NCBI RefSeq assembly: GCF_000340215.1
Contig: NW_006921539.1
Span: 3,865,118 to 3,929,117, forward strand
Direction: 5' to 3'
DNA from: Pseudocercospora fijiensis CIRAD86
Lineage: Eukaryota; Ascomycota; Dothideomycetes; Mycosphaerellales; Mycosphaerellaceae
Length of the DNA stretch: 64,000 nucleotides
Each line of letters starts with the position of its first letter. Positions within the stretch are counted from its first letter, which is position 1. Positions 1 through 9,091 of the stretch are shown here, in pieces. A model generated the notes under the pieces. The model searched no databases. It worked only from the letters and a program-made list of their open reading frames with translations, and was not told the origin of the DNA. The translations under genes were made by a program, and so were the position numbers.

Positions 1-301
1 ACTGCGCTCTCCTCGTTTAGGCTCAGTAGCCGGCCGGGGTTTTCGAGAACCCGAAGAACGATCGGCACGGCGCAATCGAACGCAACGCCCGTGATCGCCT
101 CCTCAATTACACCAAGCATTTCTCTAGCATGCAGCTTGTGTGAAGGCGTAGCGTGTCTACGTAGACGATATTTGGCTTCTTCTTTTCTTCTTCTTGTTCT
201 CGGGCTTTCGTCGCGTGGTATTTGTCCTCCATCCCAGCGCGCCTTTCAAGCATTCACCCTTCCTCCTGGTCTTTCTTGGCGAGATTGGCTCTCGGATCAC
301 C
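1..301. other. 5' flank of the MFS transporter gene
   Basis: This non-coding flank precedes the ATG at 302. It is pyrimidine-rich around 170-215 (runs of TTC and TCT), which is common in fungal 5' leaders. An ORF runs through the leader in another frame (91-396) and overlaps the gene, so I treat it as a shadow. I see no TATA box or other defined element. Confidence 0.4.
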
Positions 302-2530
302 ATGTCTTCACAACCGCAGCACGACTGGTATACGAGCTCGTCCACGCAGCAGCAATGGATCCCAGATGGTGCGCAGACGGACCCGGTCACGCCTGAGAAT
401 GAAGAGATTACGGATCAGCCGACTGAGCTGCATTCGACGCCGAACAATAACAGAACTAGCGCCAGGTTGTCGACGCAAACAGATGGCGACTACCGCGCGT
501 CAGATATCTGGTCCGCTAATGCATCGACGATTGCTGTACCTGCCACCGCCAACTCTGAACAGTCGACAGATCACGTCGTCATAAAAGAGCCAGAGCGGCC
601 ATCGACCACACAACATGGCAAAGATGAAGGTGCTGGTACTGGCGCTGACACCATCGTCGACATCGAGAAGCAAGAGCCTAAGGAGGAGGAGCACAAAGAT
701 GAAGATGGCAAGATTAATGGTCGGTCAAAGGGCAAGATTGCCATCATCATGTTGGCGTTGTGTCTTGCTGTCTTCCTGGCGGCTCTCGACGTAACCATTA
801 TCACGACAGCGCTGCCAACAATCAGTGAACACTTCCAGTCAACAGCAGGATATACTTGGATTGGTTCTGCCTTCTTGCTTGCAAATTCAGCATCGATCCC
901 GTCATGGGGCAAAGTTTCCGATATCTTCGGCCGCAAACCTATGCTGCTCTTCGCAAACGTCGTGTTCATGGTGGGATCTTTGGTTGCAGCACTCTCCAAC
1001 AGCATTGGGATGCTCATCGCAGCTCGTGCCATCCAGGGTGTCGGTGGAGGTGGTCTCATCATCTTGGTCAACATTGTCATTGGTGACCTCTTCCCCCTTC
1101 GCATTCGTGGAGCATTCTACGGTGTCATCGGTGCCGTCTGGGCTGTCGCTTCTTCCGTTGGTCCAATCATTGGAGGTGCATTCACACAGGCCGTGAGCTG
1201 GAGATGGTGCTTCTATGTCAACCTGCCACTTGATGGTCTGGCCTTCTTCATCCTGCTCATTTTCTTGGACATCAAGACGCCAAAGACGCCTATCATTGAG
1301 GGCCTGAAGGCTATTGACTGGCTGGGCTCGATGCTCGTGGTTGGTGGAACCTTGATGCTCCTGTTCGGTCTGCAATATGGTGGTGTCACTTCTCCTTGGG
1401 ACTCGGCTGAAGTGTTGTGCCTGATCATCATCGGAGCCTTCACTCTCTTCCTCTTCGGCATGTGGGAATGGAAGGGAGCCAAGTACCCCATCATGCCACT
1501 GCGCCTGTTCGCGAAGGTTTCAAACCTCGCGACATTGTCCTTGGTATTCTTGCACGGCTTTGTCTTCATCTCCGCATCTTACTACCTCCCGCTGTACTTC
1601 CAGGCCATTCGAGGAGCCACGCCAATCCTTTCTGGTGTCTACCTCCTGCCCACCGCACTGGCCTTGGCGGTCAGCTCGATCGGAACTGGAGCGTTTGTTG
1701 CCAAAGTTGGCAAATACCTCCCGCCAATCTACTTCGCCTTCTTCATGATGACCCTTGGAATTGGCTTGTTCATCGACTTTGATGCTCACAGCAGCTGGGC
1801 CAAGCTCATCATCTATCAGATCATCGGCGGTCTTGGTGTTGGCCCAATGTTCCAAGCACCACTCATTGCCCTGCAAGCACACATCAGCCCTCGAGACATC
1901 GGAACTGGTACGGCAACGTTGGGTTTCATCCGACAACTTGCGACCAGTACGTCAGTCGTCATCGGCGAGGTCGTCTACGCCAACCAGATGGAGAAGAAGG
2001 CTGGCCAGCTCCGCGCTGCTCTCGGTCCACAACAAGCGCAATTTGTCACTGGCGGCAATGCTGGCGCAAGTACACAGTTCATCGACCAGCTTGGACAGCC
2101 TCAGAAGAACATCGTTCGTGAAGCCTTCGCCGACTCGCTCATGCCCATGTGGATTATGTACACATGCTTCTCAGCTCTTGGCCTGATCGTGATGTTCTTC
2201 GTCAGGCCCAAGGAGCTCACGCGTGAGCATGTGGAGACCAAGACCGGAATTGAGGCTGAAAGGGCCAATGCCGAAGCTGCCGCAATGGAGAGAGAAGAGA
2301 AGCGGGCTTCCAAGCGTATGAGCAAGGCCAGTCTCGCACATCCCAAGCGTCAGAGCAAGTTGAGCTTTACCAGCGGCAAGGCCAGTCACAGCCAGCCGGA
2401 TGTCCCTCGAAGCAGACCAGTTTCCTCGGAATACAGCGCTGGCGTGGCTGAGGATAGCAAGGAGAAGCTCAGCGAGGAAGTTCCTCCAGTTCCTCAGATT
2501 CCACCGAATCTCGAGCGTCCAAGGCAGTAA
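302..2530 (+). CDS. MFS transporter, DHA2 (14-TMS drug:H+ antiporter) type
   Basis: This is a plasma- or vacuolar-membrane major facilitator protein of 742 aa, probably a proton-driven exporter of drugs, toxic metabolites or basic amino acids; the substrate cannot be read from sequence. A hydrophilic, acidic N-terminal tail of about 140 residues precedes TM1. Family motifs follow in order: D1 (LDVTIITTALP, about residue 162), motif A (GKVSDIFGRKP, about 203) and motif C (SVGPIIGGAF, about 285). The number of hydrophobic segments fits the 14-TMS DHA2 class. A charged, Ser/Lys-rich C-terminal tail of about 105 residues ends the protein. I chose the ATG at 302 (context ATCACCATG); the frame is open further upstream but only with a non-ATG start. 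No intron is seen. It lies upstream of and parallel to the Cys/His gene and shows no cluster partner. Confidence 0.9.
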   Translation: MSSQPQHDWYTSSSTQQQWIPDGAQTDPVTPENEEITDQPTELHSTPNNNRTSARLSTQTDGDYRASDIWSANASTIAVPATANSEQSTDHVVIKEPERPSTTQHGKDEGAGTGADTIVDIEKQEPKEEEHKDEDGKINGRSKGKIAIIMLALCLAVFLAALDVTIITTALPTISEHFQSTAGYTWIGSAFLLANSASIPSWGKVSDIFGRKPMLLFANVVFMVGSLVAALSNSIGMLIAARAIQGVGGGGLIILVNIVIGDLFPLRIRGAFYGVIGAVWAVASSVGPIIGGAFTQAVSWRWCFYVNLPLDGLAFFILLIFLDIKTPKTPIIEGLKAIDWLGSMLVVGGTLMLLFGLQYGGVTSPWDSAEVLCLIIIGAFTLFLFGMWEWKGAKYPIMPLRLFAKVSNLATLSLVFLHGFVFISASYYLPLYFQAIRGATPILSGVYLLPTALALAVSSIGTGAFVAKVGKYLPPIYFAFFMMTLGIGLFIDFDAHSSWAKLIIYQIIGGLGVGPMFQAPLIALQAHISPRDIGTGTATLGFIRQLATSTSVVIGEVVYANQMEKKAGQLRAALGPQQAQFVTGGNAGASTQFIDQLGQPQKNIVREAFADSLMPMWIMYTCFSALGLIVMFFVRPKELTREHVETKTGIEAERANAEAAAMEREEKRASKRMSKASLAHPKRQSKLSFTSGKASHSQPDVPRSRPVSSEYSAGVAEDSKEKLSEEVPPVPQIPPNLERPRQ

Positions 2531-3498
2531 CGGATTTCCACGGCCGCATATCATGTCAGCATCGGCGATAGAAAGCGTTCCAGCATTTGCAACATCTCGT
2601 ATCAGCCACTTTACTATGTTTTCTGCTGCTAGAAAGGAGTTCGGGGAAAGGAGGTCGAATTTGCATTACACTTTGTACCAGCATATCGGACATCAAGGGT
2701 GCTTGTGAAGTTTGCAATAAACTTTGGATGGACAAGACAGGGTTTTAGGAATTTGGACCAGAATCTCGGGCATACAGATTGCATCGTTGACCAGGCTATG
2801 AGATACCAGATATTTTACGACTATGATATGTATAAGAAGTATCTAATTTTTATCAAGGTCTTGAATGGCCAGTTTCTTTGTCGTGGTGTGGTGGGTTCAA
2901 GGCTGTCAGGAACCCCTTTCAAGGCGCGCGCGAAAGCGAGAGCCGATTCGGGTGAAGCGACTGATGGCGTCCTCTGCTTGAGTGTTAGATTATGAATCTG
3001 AATGGCCCGATGCAAGCGTAATGGGCTCCTCACTTTGGTCAACACGGCTGTTCCAGGACTCAAAGGCTCTCTGAAGGCTGTAGAGAAGGCCGCCGAAAGC
3101 TTGGACATGAGTGCAGCCAGAGGCAGAGCCGTGTAGGTCGAATGTCAGGGCTGTACAGTGCTGAGAATGCTGCTCAGGATGAAGGGTCACTCGACGTCCG
3201 AACGGGGTCTGTGCAATGTGTGCAGTCGAGGATGCAGGTGGCTCTTTCCTCTTGGGAGAATGACGGGGATCAAAACCGCTTCACATGCACGCCAAGCCAC
3301 GTGGTCAATCAACGGCTTCACTTTGTCGCGACAACGAAAGTAAACAGTCCGAATCAGCTCGAACGAAGGAAGCTTGCAGATGCGACACGACTTCACCATC
3401 GATCTGGTAGCCGCGCCACCGCTTTCCTTCCTGGCACGGCACTTGCATCACTTTCCGGCAGCGGCAGTCGCGAGCAGTCGCTCTCGCCTCACTTCACC
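2531..3498. other. Intergenic, MFS gene to Cys/His AT-hook gene
   Basis: This is the 3' region of the transporter and 5' region of the next gene. The downstream gene's frame is open from an ATG at 3142, but that 119-codon stretch is low-complexity and lacks the Cys/His pattern, so I read it as leader. No RNA gene or repeat was recognised. Confidence 0.35.
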
Positions 3499-5478
3499 AT
3501 GTGCTTTCAGGGTTGGGCCAATTATGCCTGCGGCCACACGAAGGCCTTCGAACAGACGTGCGCCTATGCCGACGATCTCGACGTCACTTTCTGGCTGAAA
3601 GTCGCTTGTCCGTGGTACAGCAACACCTCGCGCCAACTCGACTTCAAGTGTGGCAAGCACAAATACTATTGCGGCCACAGTGAGGATGGCGCGTACCTCG
3701 AGAAGGTGCACCTGAAGCGCGACAAGGCGGAAGAGAAATTCAACGAGCTTCATGATCAGATGCACAATCATTGGTCGGGACTTTTGAAGACGAAATGGGA
3801 GGCTCACAAGGAGCGAGGAGGAACGAAGGAAGAGTGGGTCCTCCCAATGCCTCACGCAAGCAAGCACTCTCACTTCGCATCCAGCTCTACGATCGCTCAC
3901 AGATACATCACTCATGTCAAGGAGCGCTCGCTGACCCCCTTTAGGTACATGTCTCATCCCAGCGTCAAGAAAGTCCAGGAGATCATGACGAATCTCGATT
4001 CTCAGAAGAATGAGGCACGTCGGGACATGGAGAAATGCGACTACATCATCAATGAGACGAAGAGATTCTATCAGCTGTACGGGAATCAGTCCATCATGAG
4101 CACTCCCACCCACACAGGCATGCCCATGGCCGCGGCCTTCAGTATCGGAGCAGAGTCTCAAGCCATTGCTGGAGCTCCCTTGCCTCAAATGGCATCAGCA
4201 GCGAATACTTTGTATCAAGCAGGCCTAGCCAAACCACCTGCTAATCTGGGCATGATGGCTGGCTCATCTCATAACCAGCCGCAAGCAGGCGGCATTCAAT
4301 ATGGCAACATTCTGGGACCAGCACCGCATCGGCTGGGAGGCCTTTACAACCCTGCTATGGCAAACATGACCAGTGGGCCGCTTCAAAACTATGCCCAAGC
4401 TCCGAATCATCCATCTCTGCCACAATATTCTCCGCCGAAGAAGCGTGGACGTGGAAAGAAGAAGACAGAGGAAGAACCTCCAAAGAAAGAGTCGGAAAGT
4501 GTTCGGCGGAGTACGCGTGTCCGGGGCAAGAAAATCAACTATGCCGAAGAGCTCACGGATGTTTCGCGATCACCATCGCCTGAGAAGTCTGATGCGTCTG
4601 CGTTCACCCCATCAAAGTCAGACGCTTCTGGCAGTCCAGCTAAGTCGAAGAACGCTCGGCAATCTATTTCTCGCACACGGAACCTTCAACAAGGACTTCA
4701 CAGTCGTGGCAGCCCTTCGCTACTGGACAAGATCGGCGAGTGGAAGCGACAAGACAGCAGCTTCAACACGCCCTCGCCTCCGAAGCGAAGCTTTAGTCAA
4801 CAATATTCACAGATGCCAAGTGGAAGACCTGGATCTCCTTTGAAGAACGAGAATCTTCGGGCCGGATATTTGGACACCCCTGGAACGATGCAAACCCAGC
4901 CTTGGTCCACGCAAGTGCCAACCGGTCCTCAAGGTCAAGCGCATGCGGGTGCCCAGAGCGGGATGTATCCAACACACGCTCAGCGGAACTGGGTCGTCGA
5001 CAGGAATGGCTCAAATCCAATGCTCTCTGCTGCTATGGCTATCAGTGGAATGCTACAACCTCGACCACAGCAGGAGTCGCAGCAGCCTATGCCGAGCTAC
5101 AACTATCAGCGAATGCATCAAGCGCTCCACACATCATCTCAAGCCAGACTTCTTGCTCCATCGGCACAACATCTCGGAACAAATTCCCCCATGAAGCGCA
5201 CAGTGTCTGCACCAGGTAAGGCCTCTCCTGCCAAGCGCACGCGCCTGAGCTTTCCCAGCACCAGCGACTCGGCTTTACTTGAAGCTCAAATCAGCCATGT
5301 TGCTACGCCACCACCAGAGCAGAACGTTGCTCCCATGCTCGCCCCGACACTAGCGGTCGAAGCAATCCAAGCAGAACCTTCTTCCGATATCGACTGGAAT
5401 CTTCATAGTGGCGATGGCTCATTCCAGCAGGAAAACAAAGTGCTTGGTTCACGATCCGGACGGGAGGTTTTGGGGTGA
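3499..5478 (+). CDS. Hypothetical protein with N-terminal Cys/His cluster and AT-hook-like motif
   Basis: The product is a 659-aa protein of unknown function, probably nuclear. The first 60 residues hold nine regularly spaced potential zinc ligands (C2, C11, H13, C21, C37, C51, H54, C58, H60), followed by a charged helical stretch. The middle and C-terminal parts are disordered and rich in Pro, Ser and Gln. A basic KKRGRGKKK segment near residue 312 resembles an AT-hook, and further basic patches follow (RRSTRVRGKK). The ATG at 3499 has a good context (TTCACCATG) and starts directly at the Cys/His region; an upstream in-frame ATG at 3142 would add 119 residues. The stretch 3834-3944 has intron-like ends (GTGGGT, GCTGAC, CCCTTTAG) and is 111 nt, so removing it keeps frame. 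A DNA-associated role is inference. Confidence 0.75.
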   Translation: MCFQGWANYACGHTKAFEQTCAYADDLDVTFWLKVACPWYSNTSRQLDFKCGKHKYYCGHSEDGAYLEKVHLKRDKAEEKFNELHDQMHNHWSGLLKTKWEAHKERGGTKEEWVLPMPHASKHSHFASSSTIAHRYITHVKERSLTPFRYMSHPSVKKVQEIMTNLDSQKNEARRDMEKCDYIINETKRFYQLYGNQSIMSTPTHTGMPMAAAFSIGAESQAIAGAPLPQMASAANTLYQAGLAKPPANLGMMAGSSHNQPQAGGIQYGNILGPAPHRLGGLYNPAMANMTSGPLQNYAQAPNHPSLPQYSPPKKRGRGKKKTEEEPPKKESESVRRSTRVRGKKINYAEELTDVSRSPSPEKSDASAFTPSKSDASGSPAKSKNARQSISRTRNLQQGLHSRGSPSLLDKIGEWKRQDSSFNTPSPPKRSFSQQYSQMPSGRPGSPLKNENLRAGYLDTPGTMQTQPWSTQVPTGPQGQAHAGAQSGMYPTHAQRNWVVDRNGSNPMLSAAMAISGMLQPRPQQESQQPMPSYNYQRMHQALHTSSQARLLAPSAQHLGTNSPMKRTVSAPGKASPAKRTRLSFPSTSDSALLEAQISHVATPPPEQNVAPMLAPTLAVEAIQAEPSSDIDWNLHSGDGSFQQENKVLGSRSGREVLG

Positions 5479-6070
5479 ATGCTTGGATTGCGGTTTTGGC
5501 AAGATGTCAGGGGTCAGGAGTCAGGCCAGGTAGCAGAACCAATGTGCTAGACATTTTTTTGGTTGGTCAGCCGTGCTTTTCCATAATACTTCCCTGCCAT
5601 GTTGATGATCGATCATTGAGACATGTCGACTTTTCCAAGTTCAACTCCCATCATTGAATGTGCCACCTAAGCAGACCAATTTACATATGTACAAAGCAGA
5701 AGACGTTCAAGGAGCTCGATGGAATGATTCGTCTTGATGTGCGGGAGTCGAATGTAGTGGCTTGCCGCTTAGGTGAAAAACGAAGCAATGGGAGTGAGTG
5801 TTTCAGCGGAAGGAATGAGCAAAAGCTCAGGCAAGGACTTCGTTCATCTCGACCGCTTTATGTTGGAAGATCGTGTGATTCGACCAGCAACAGTGGCGCG
5901 GAGTTGACGAAATGACAAGGTAGAGAATTTGCCATTGCTGATCGTGTCCATGTACCCTTCTTCCTTTCCTGGAAGAACTCCACTTGGCTCGCGTCAAATC
6001 ACAAACACAGATACACATTCGTTACGCACACCGCCGACATCTGACTTCCACAACTCCCGATAATGGTTGG
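5479..6070. other. Convergent intergenic region
   Basis: This region separates the converging 3' ends of the AT-hook gene (+) and the Ypt35 gene (-). Only short random ORFs are present, and no repeat or RNA gene was seen. Confidence 0.35.
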
Positions 6071-6761
6071 TTATGATGTGCACATGACTCCAGCGAAGAT
6101 GAAATCTTTCAGGACAGGCGAAGAGGCCAGTTCGGGATTGAGGAGTATGCAACTATAGTCGTTCGTCAGCTAGAGTGGGTGAAGGTTGCGAGAATGGAGA
6201 TACTTCAAGAAATGCTCCAGCCCGTTCCTCCTCTGCTCGAGGAAGCTCGGACGAAACCTCGAAACCACTGACTTGCGAGGCAGCTCGGGCAGCATAGCCT
6301 CCGCGTGCGGGAATGCTTTCACGAGGGTTGATCGAAGGCGGTCGAATTCGGAGTATCTGTTGCTGTCAGAAGGAAGGTTTCCTCGTGCTAGTTAGTCTAT
6401 TTACATACCGCTTTCTGATGCTTAGCGTGCCACCTTTGAGCGTCTGCACATCCACCGGCCACACCACATATGCACCCATGCCACTCGGCCCCGTCACGAC
6501 AGTGTAGTCGCCTATTGTGACCGAGCGGGCCCAGCATGCCTGTGTCTGCTCATGGTCTTCCTCGGAATGGTCTTCGAGGGTGATTGCTGCCGGGGTGGAC
6601 TGAGTCGTGAGCGATTGATAGCTGGCACTCCGACTGTGGCGACTCGTCCACCAGAAAGGCGGCGCGTCGGTCACATGATCCTCGTTCGCTGCTGCGGTGG
6701 CGACATCATGATGCACTGGTGGTAGCTCTCCACTACTCGGCGGAGACTCTGGCGGGCCCAT
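6071..6761 (-). CDS. YPT35: PX-domain protein, Ypt35-like endosomal/vacuolar adaptor
   Basis: This gene is spliced from three exons: 6761-6409, 6356-6204 and 6152-6071 (195 aa). The introns are 52 and 51 bp, with donors GTATGT and GTATCT and acceptors AACAG and TATAG. The N-terminal ~75 residues are disordered. A complete PX domain follows, with ARSVTIGDYTVVTG, then the phosphoinositide-binding IRKRYSEFD signature spanning the first splice, then LPRKSVVSRFRPSFLEQRR, and the closing helix NCILLNPELASSPVLKDFIF. Frame is preserved across both junctions and the joined sequence matches the family continuously. PX domains of this type bind PI3P; in yeast Ypt35 recruits Vps13 to endosomes and vacuole contacts (family knowledge). 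The length and near-total PX content fit Ypt35. The gene is divergent from the DUF7707 gene. Confidence 0.85.
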
Positions 6762-7988
6762 TCATACGAGACAGGCAGGCATGCAGCAGCAGCAGCAAAG
6801 CTAGTCAGTCTTACGTCTTCCTGTGCTGAGATGAGAGAGAAGTCCAGCAGAAACGCGCGTCCAATGCAACCAACCGAGAGTCCCGGACCGCCCAGAGGAT
6901 TTGCGTTGAAGGCAGTGTGAGATGCATATGCAAGAAAATCTACGGATGGGCGAGAAAGCTACCAGCCCAGCCCAGCCTCCCGACCTTTGTGCTGCTAGTT
7001 GCATGCATGGGTCTCACTGCAGACGACACTTCTCTTTGATGATGGATGAAAGAGGGATCCTGCCCGAGAGGACAAGTAGTTATTATATACCAAAGTCATT
7101 CTTATTGATCTAGCAAGGCAAGAGCACTCCAAATGACTGACGAGAGTTCTCTGCAGCAAGGACTGCCGCGTCGAAGGAATTAGATCCCGCAATAATGAAT
7201 GGGCTAGAATAGGCAGGGTCCAAGCACAAGCTATTTGCAAACACGCTAGAATGGCGACCGACTAGCGACATCCGGCGCACGGGAAGTGTTTGTGCAGCTC
7301 TGTCAGACACGCTGCGATGCACAACTAGTTAAATGGCGCAGCTCTACTAGTATACGTATAATACATACGATGTCACATGCATGCGAGCTGCCGGTGGCGA
7401 GGAATCTCGTGCATCCAGAGTCCAGACATGGGTTCCGCGCGCCCAAGCTCCTGGAGCCATTATTGATACTTTCGTCGTTTGGCCCTAATATACCAGTCTC
7501 AACGTCCCCCGGTATCTCGTGGAGGCCCGAGAGTTGCTTTTGCATTTACTTGTCTTGAATAATCCGTCCATCGCTTGGGGAACCGTTTGATCATTATTCT
7601 TGTGGTGGCAACGAGGCACCTCTTTCCCATCAACAACAAAACCACCGTCGTTCGCTGCTCCTCGCTGTAAGTTATCCCTTGCCTCGGAGCTTGTTTTCTC
7701 TAGGTGAGTGCTTTCTGTCCCACATACTCACATCACACATCTGCATCTGCGAGAAGGAGGCTGCCGTTGCCGTTGCCAACACTCAGCCCACATCTGTTGT
7801 TGCGTGTGGCTGCAGCAGCTCCCTTCTCTCATCACCACGCACCATCGACAGGACTTTTCTCGCTGTACATTCTACTTACATTCCCACGCATCAGATTCTT
7901 CCCCGTACATAACTTCCAACGAAAACTTCCCTTCACGACGAATAATCCACGAACCAGACGATAAAAAAAACAACAACAACAACCCACC
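6762..7988. promoter_or_regulatory. Divergent intergenic region, YPT35 / DUF7707 gene
   Basis: These 1.2 kb separate two divergently transcribed genes. The part before 7989 is CT-rich and ends in an A-rich tract (around 7963-7985) just upstream of the ATG, typical of a fungal leader. A 5'-UTR intron is possible near 7668-7716 (GTAAGT to CTCTAG) but unsupported. I see no other element. Confidence 0.35.
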
Positions 7989-8712
7989 ATGATGAACTCC
8001 ATCCTCACCACCTCCCTCTTCGCCCTCACCGCCATGGCCCAATACGCCATAGATCCACACACAGTCGCCAACGCCACAAGACGTGAGTTTCGTCCCTTCC
8101 AAACCCCCCCCCCCCCATCTCCTCCCCACTAACATTCTCCCTCCTCCCACAGAACAATGGTGCCTCGACCAATCCACCCAATGCCCCCTAATCTGCCTCG
8201 ACCAAGGCGCCGCCTCGGGCACCACAGAATCCAACACCTGCGACGCCACCTCCCTCACCTACTCCTGCGTCTGCGACAACGGCCTGTCCCCCAACGTCAG
8301 CGAATACTCCCAAACCCTCCCCTACTACATCTGCACCGAATGGGGCTCGCAATGCGTGTCCAACTGCCGAAACGACAACACCTGCGCCGCGGCCTGCCGA
8401 CAAGATCACCCTTGCGGCGCTCTCAATCCGAAACGCCAGAACACTTCGACGTTGACGCGCACGATGACGAGCTCGGCGACGGCGGGGGGAGGGGGTGCGG
8501 TGACGACGACGGGGAGTGATGGTCAGGTCGCGACGGTGTATACGGGGTTTGGTGGGCAGCAGGCGTCGAGTACGGGGGGCAGTGGTGGGAATGGAGGGAG
8601 TCAGAGCTCGGGGATCAGGAATGTGAGGGTTTGGGCGCTCAGTGCGGGTCAGACGTTTGGGAGCGTGGCGCTTGTGGGGGGTGCGGTTTTGGGGTTTGCG
8701 GTTTTGCTTTGA
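7989..8712 (+). CDS. Secreted, GPI-anchored cysteine-rich protein (DUF7707 family)
   Basis: Exons are 7989-8082 and 8153-8712, with a 70-bp intron (GTGAGT, branch CTAAC, CACAG); the protein is 217 aa. Residues 1-17 form a signal peptide ending in TAMA before QYAIDP. The following domain has the fungal DUF7707 layout: YAIDP near the mature N terminus, then WCLDQSTQCPLICLDQ and eight or nine further cysteines, twelve in all and likely disulfide-paired. A Ser/Thr/Gly-rich stalk follows, then a C-terminal hydrophobic tail (SVALVGGAVLGFAVLL) expected of a GPI attachment signal. N-glycosylation sequons are present (NAT, NVS, NTS). The role is unknown; a cell-wall or surface location is inferred. 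An ATG one codon in (7992) is an equally possible start. The intron holds a 13-C homopolymer. Confidence 0.85.
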
Positions 8713-9091
8713 ATGACGAAAGAGGAGGAGGTAATAATGTGGATGGAAGAGATGGAAAAAAAACATGATAGGAGATTGTTTGTTGGAGAGGATCAGGAAC
8801 TCTTGGTCTTGGTCTTGGTCTTGGTTTTTGGAAGAGCAGGAAGGATGTCGAGGGGATTTTTTGGCATAGCATTCGAGCCCGTATTGTTGAGCGAGCGAGC
8901 ATGGGATTGATGGATGAATGGATTGTTTGGTGACTACTTTTTGTTGGGATAAAAGCTATCATAATGAGTATGGATGGATACCGGACCAGACTTCGCACTA
9001 GATACTTGGTTGTTGTCGTTTCTTCTTGGGAACTAACTACTTACTATACTCTGCGACATTTCCCTCGCGATGGTTGATTCTTATGCTGAAA
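8713..9091. other. Convergent intergenic region with (CTTGGT)n tract
   Basis: These 379 bp lie between the converging 3' ends of the DUF7707 gene and VPS33. A short hexanucleotide tract, about four CTTGGT units, occupies 8802-8825. Nothing else was recognised. Confidence 0.4.

Noticed and set aside
7679..7992. Three overlapping plus-strand ORFs before the DUF7707 gene
   Set aside because: They lie in the CT-rich leader of the spliced gene starting at 7989 and have no homology-like features.
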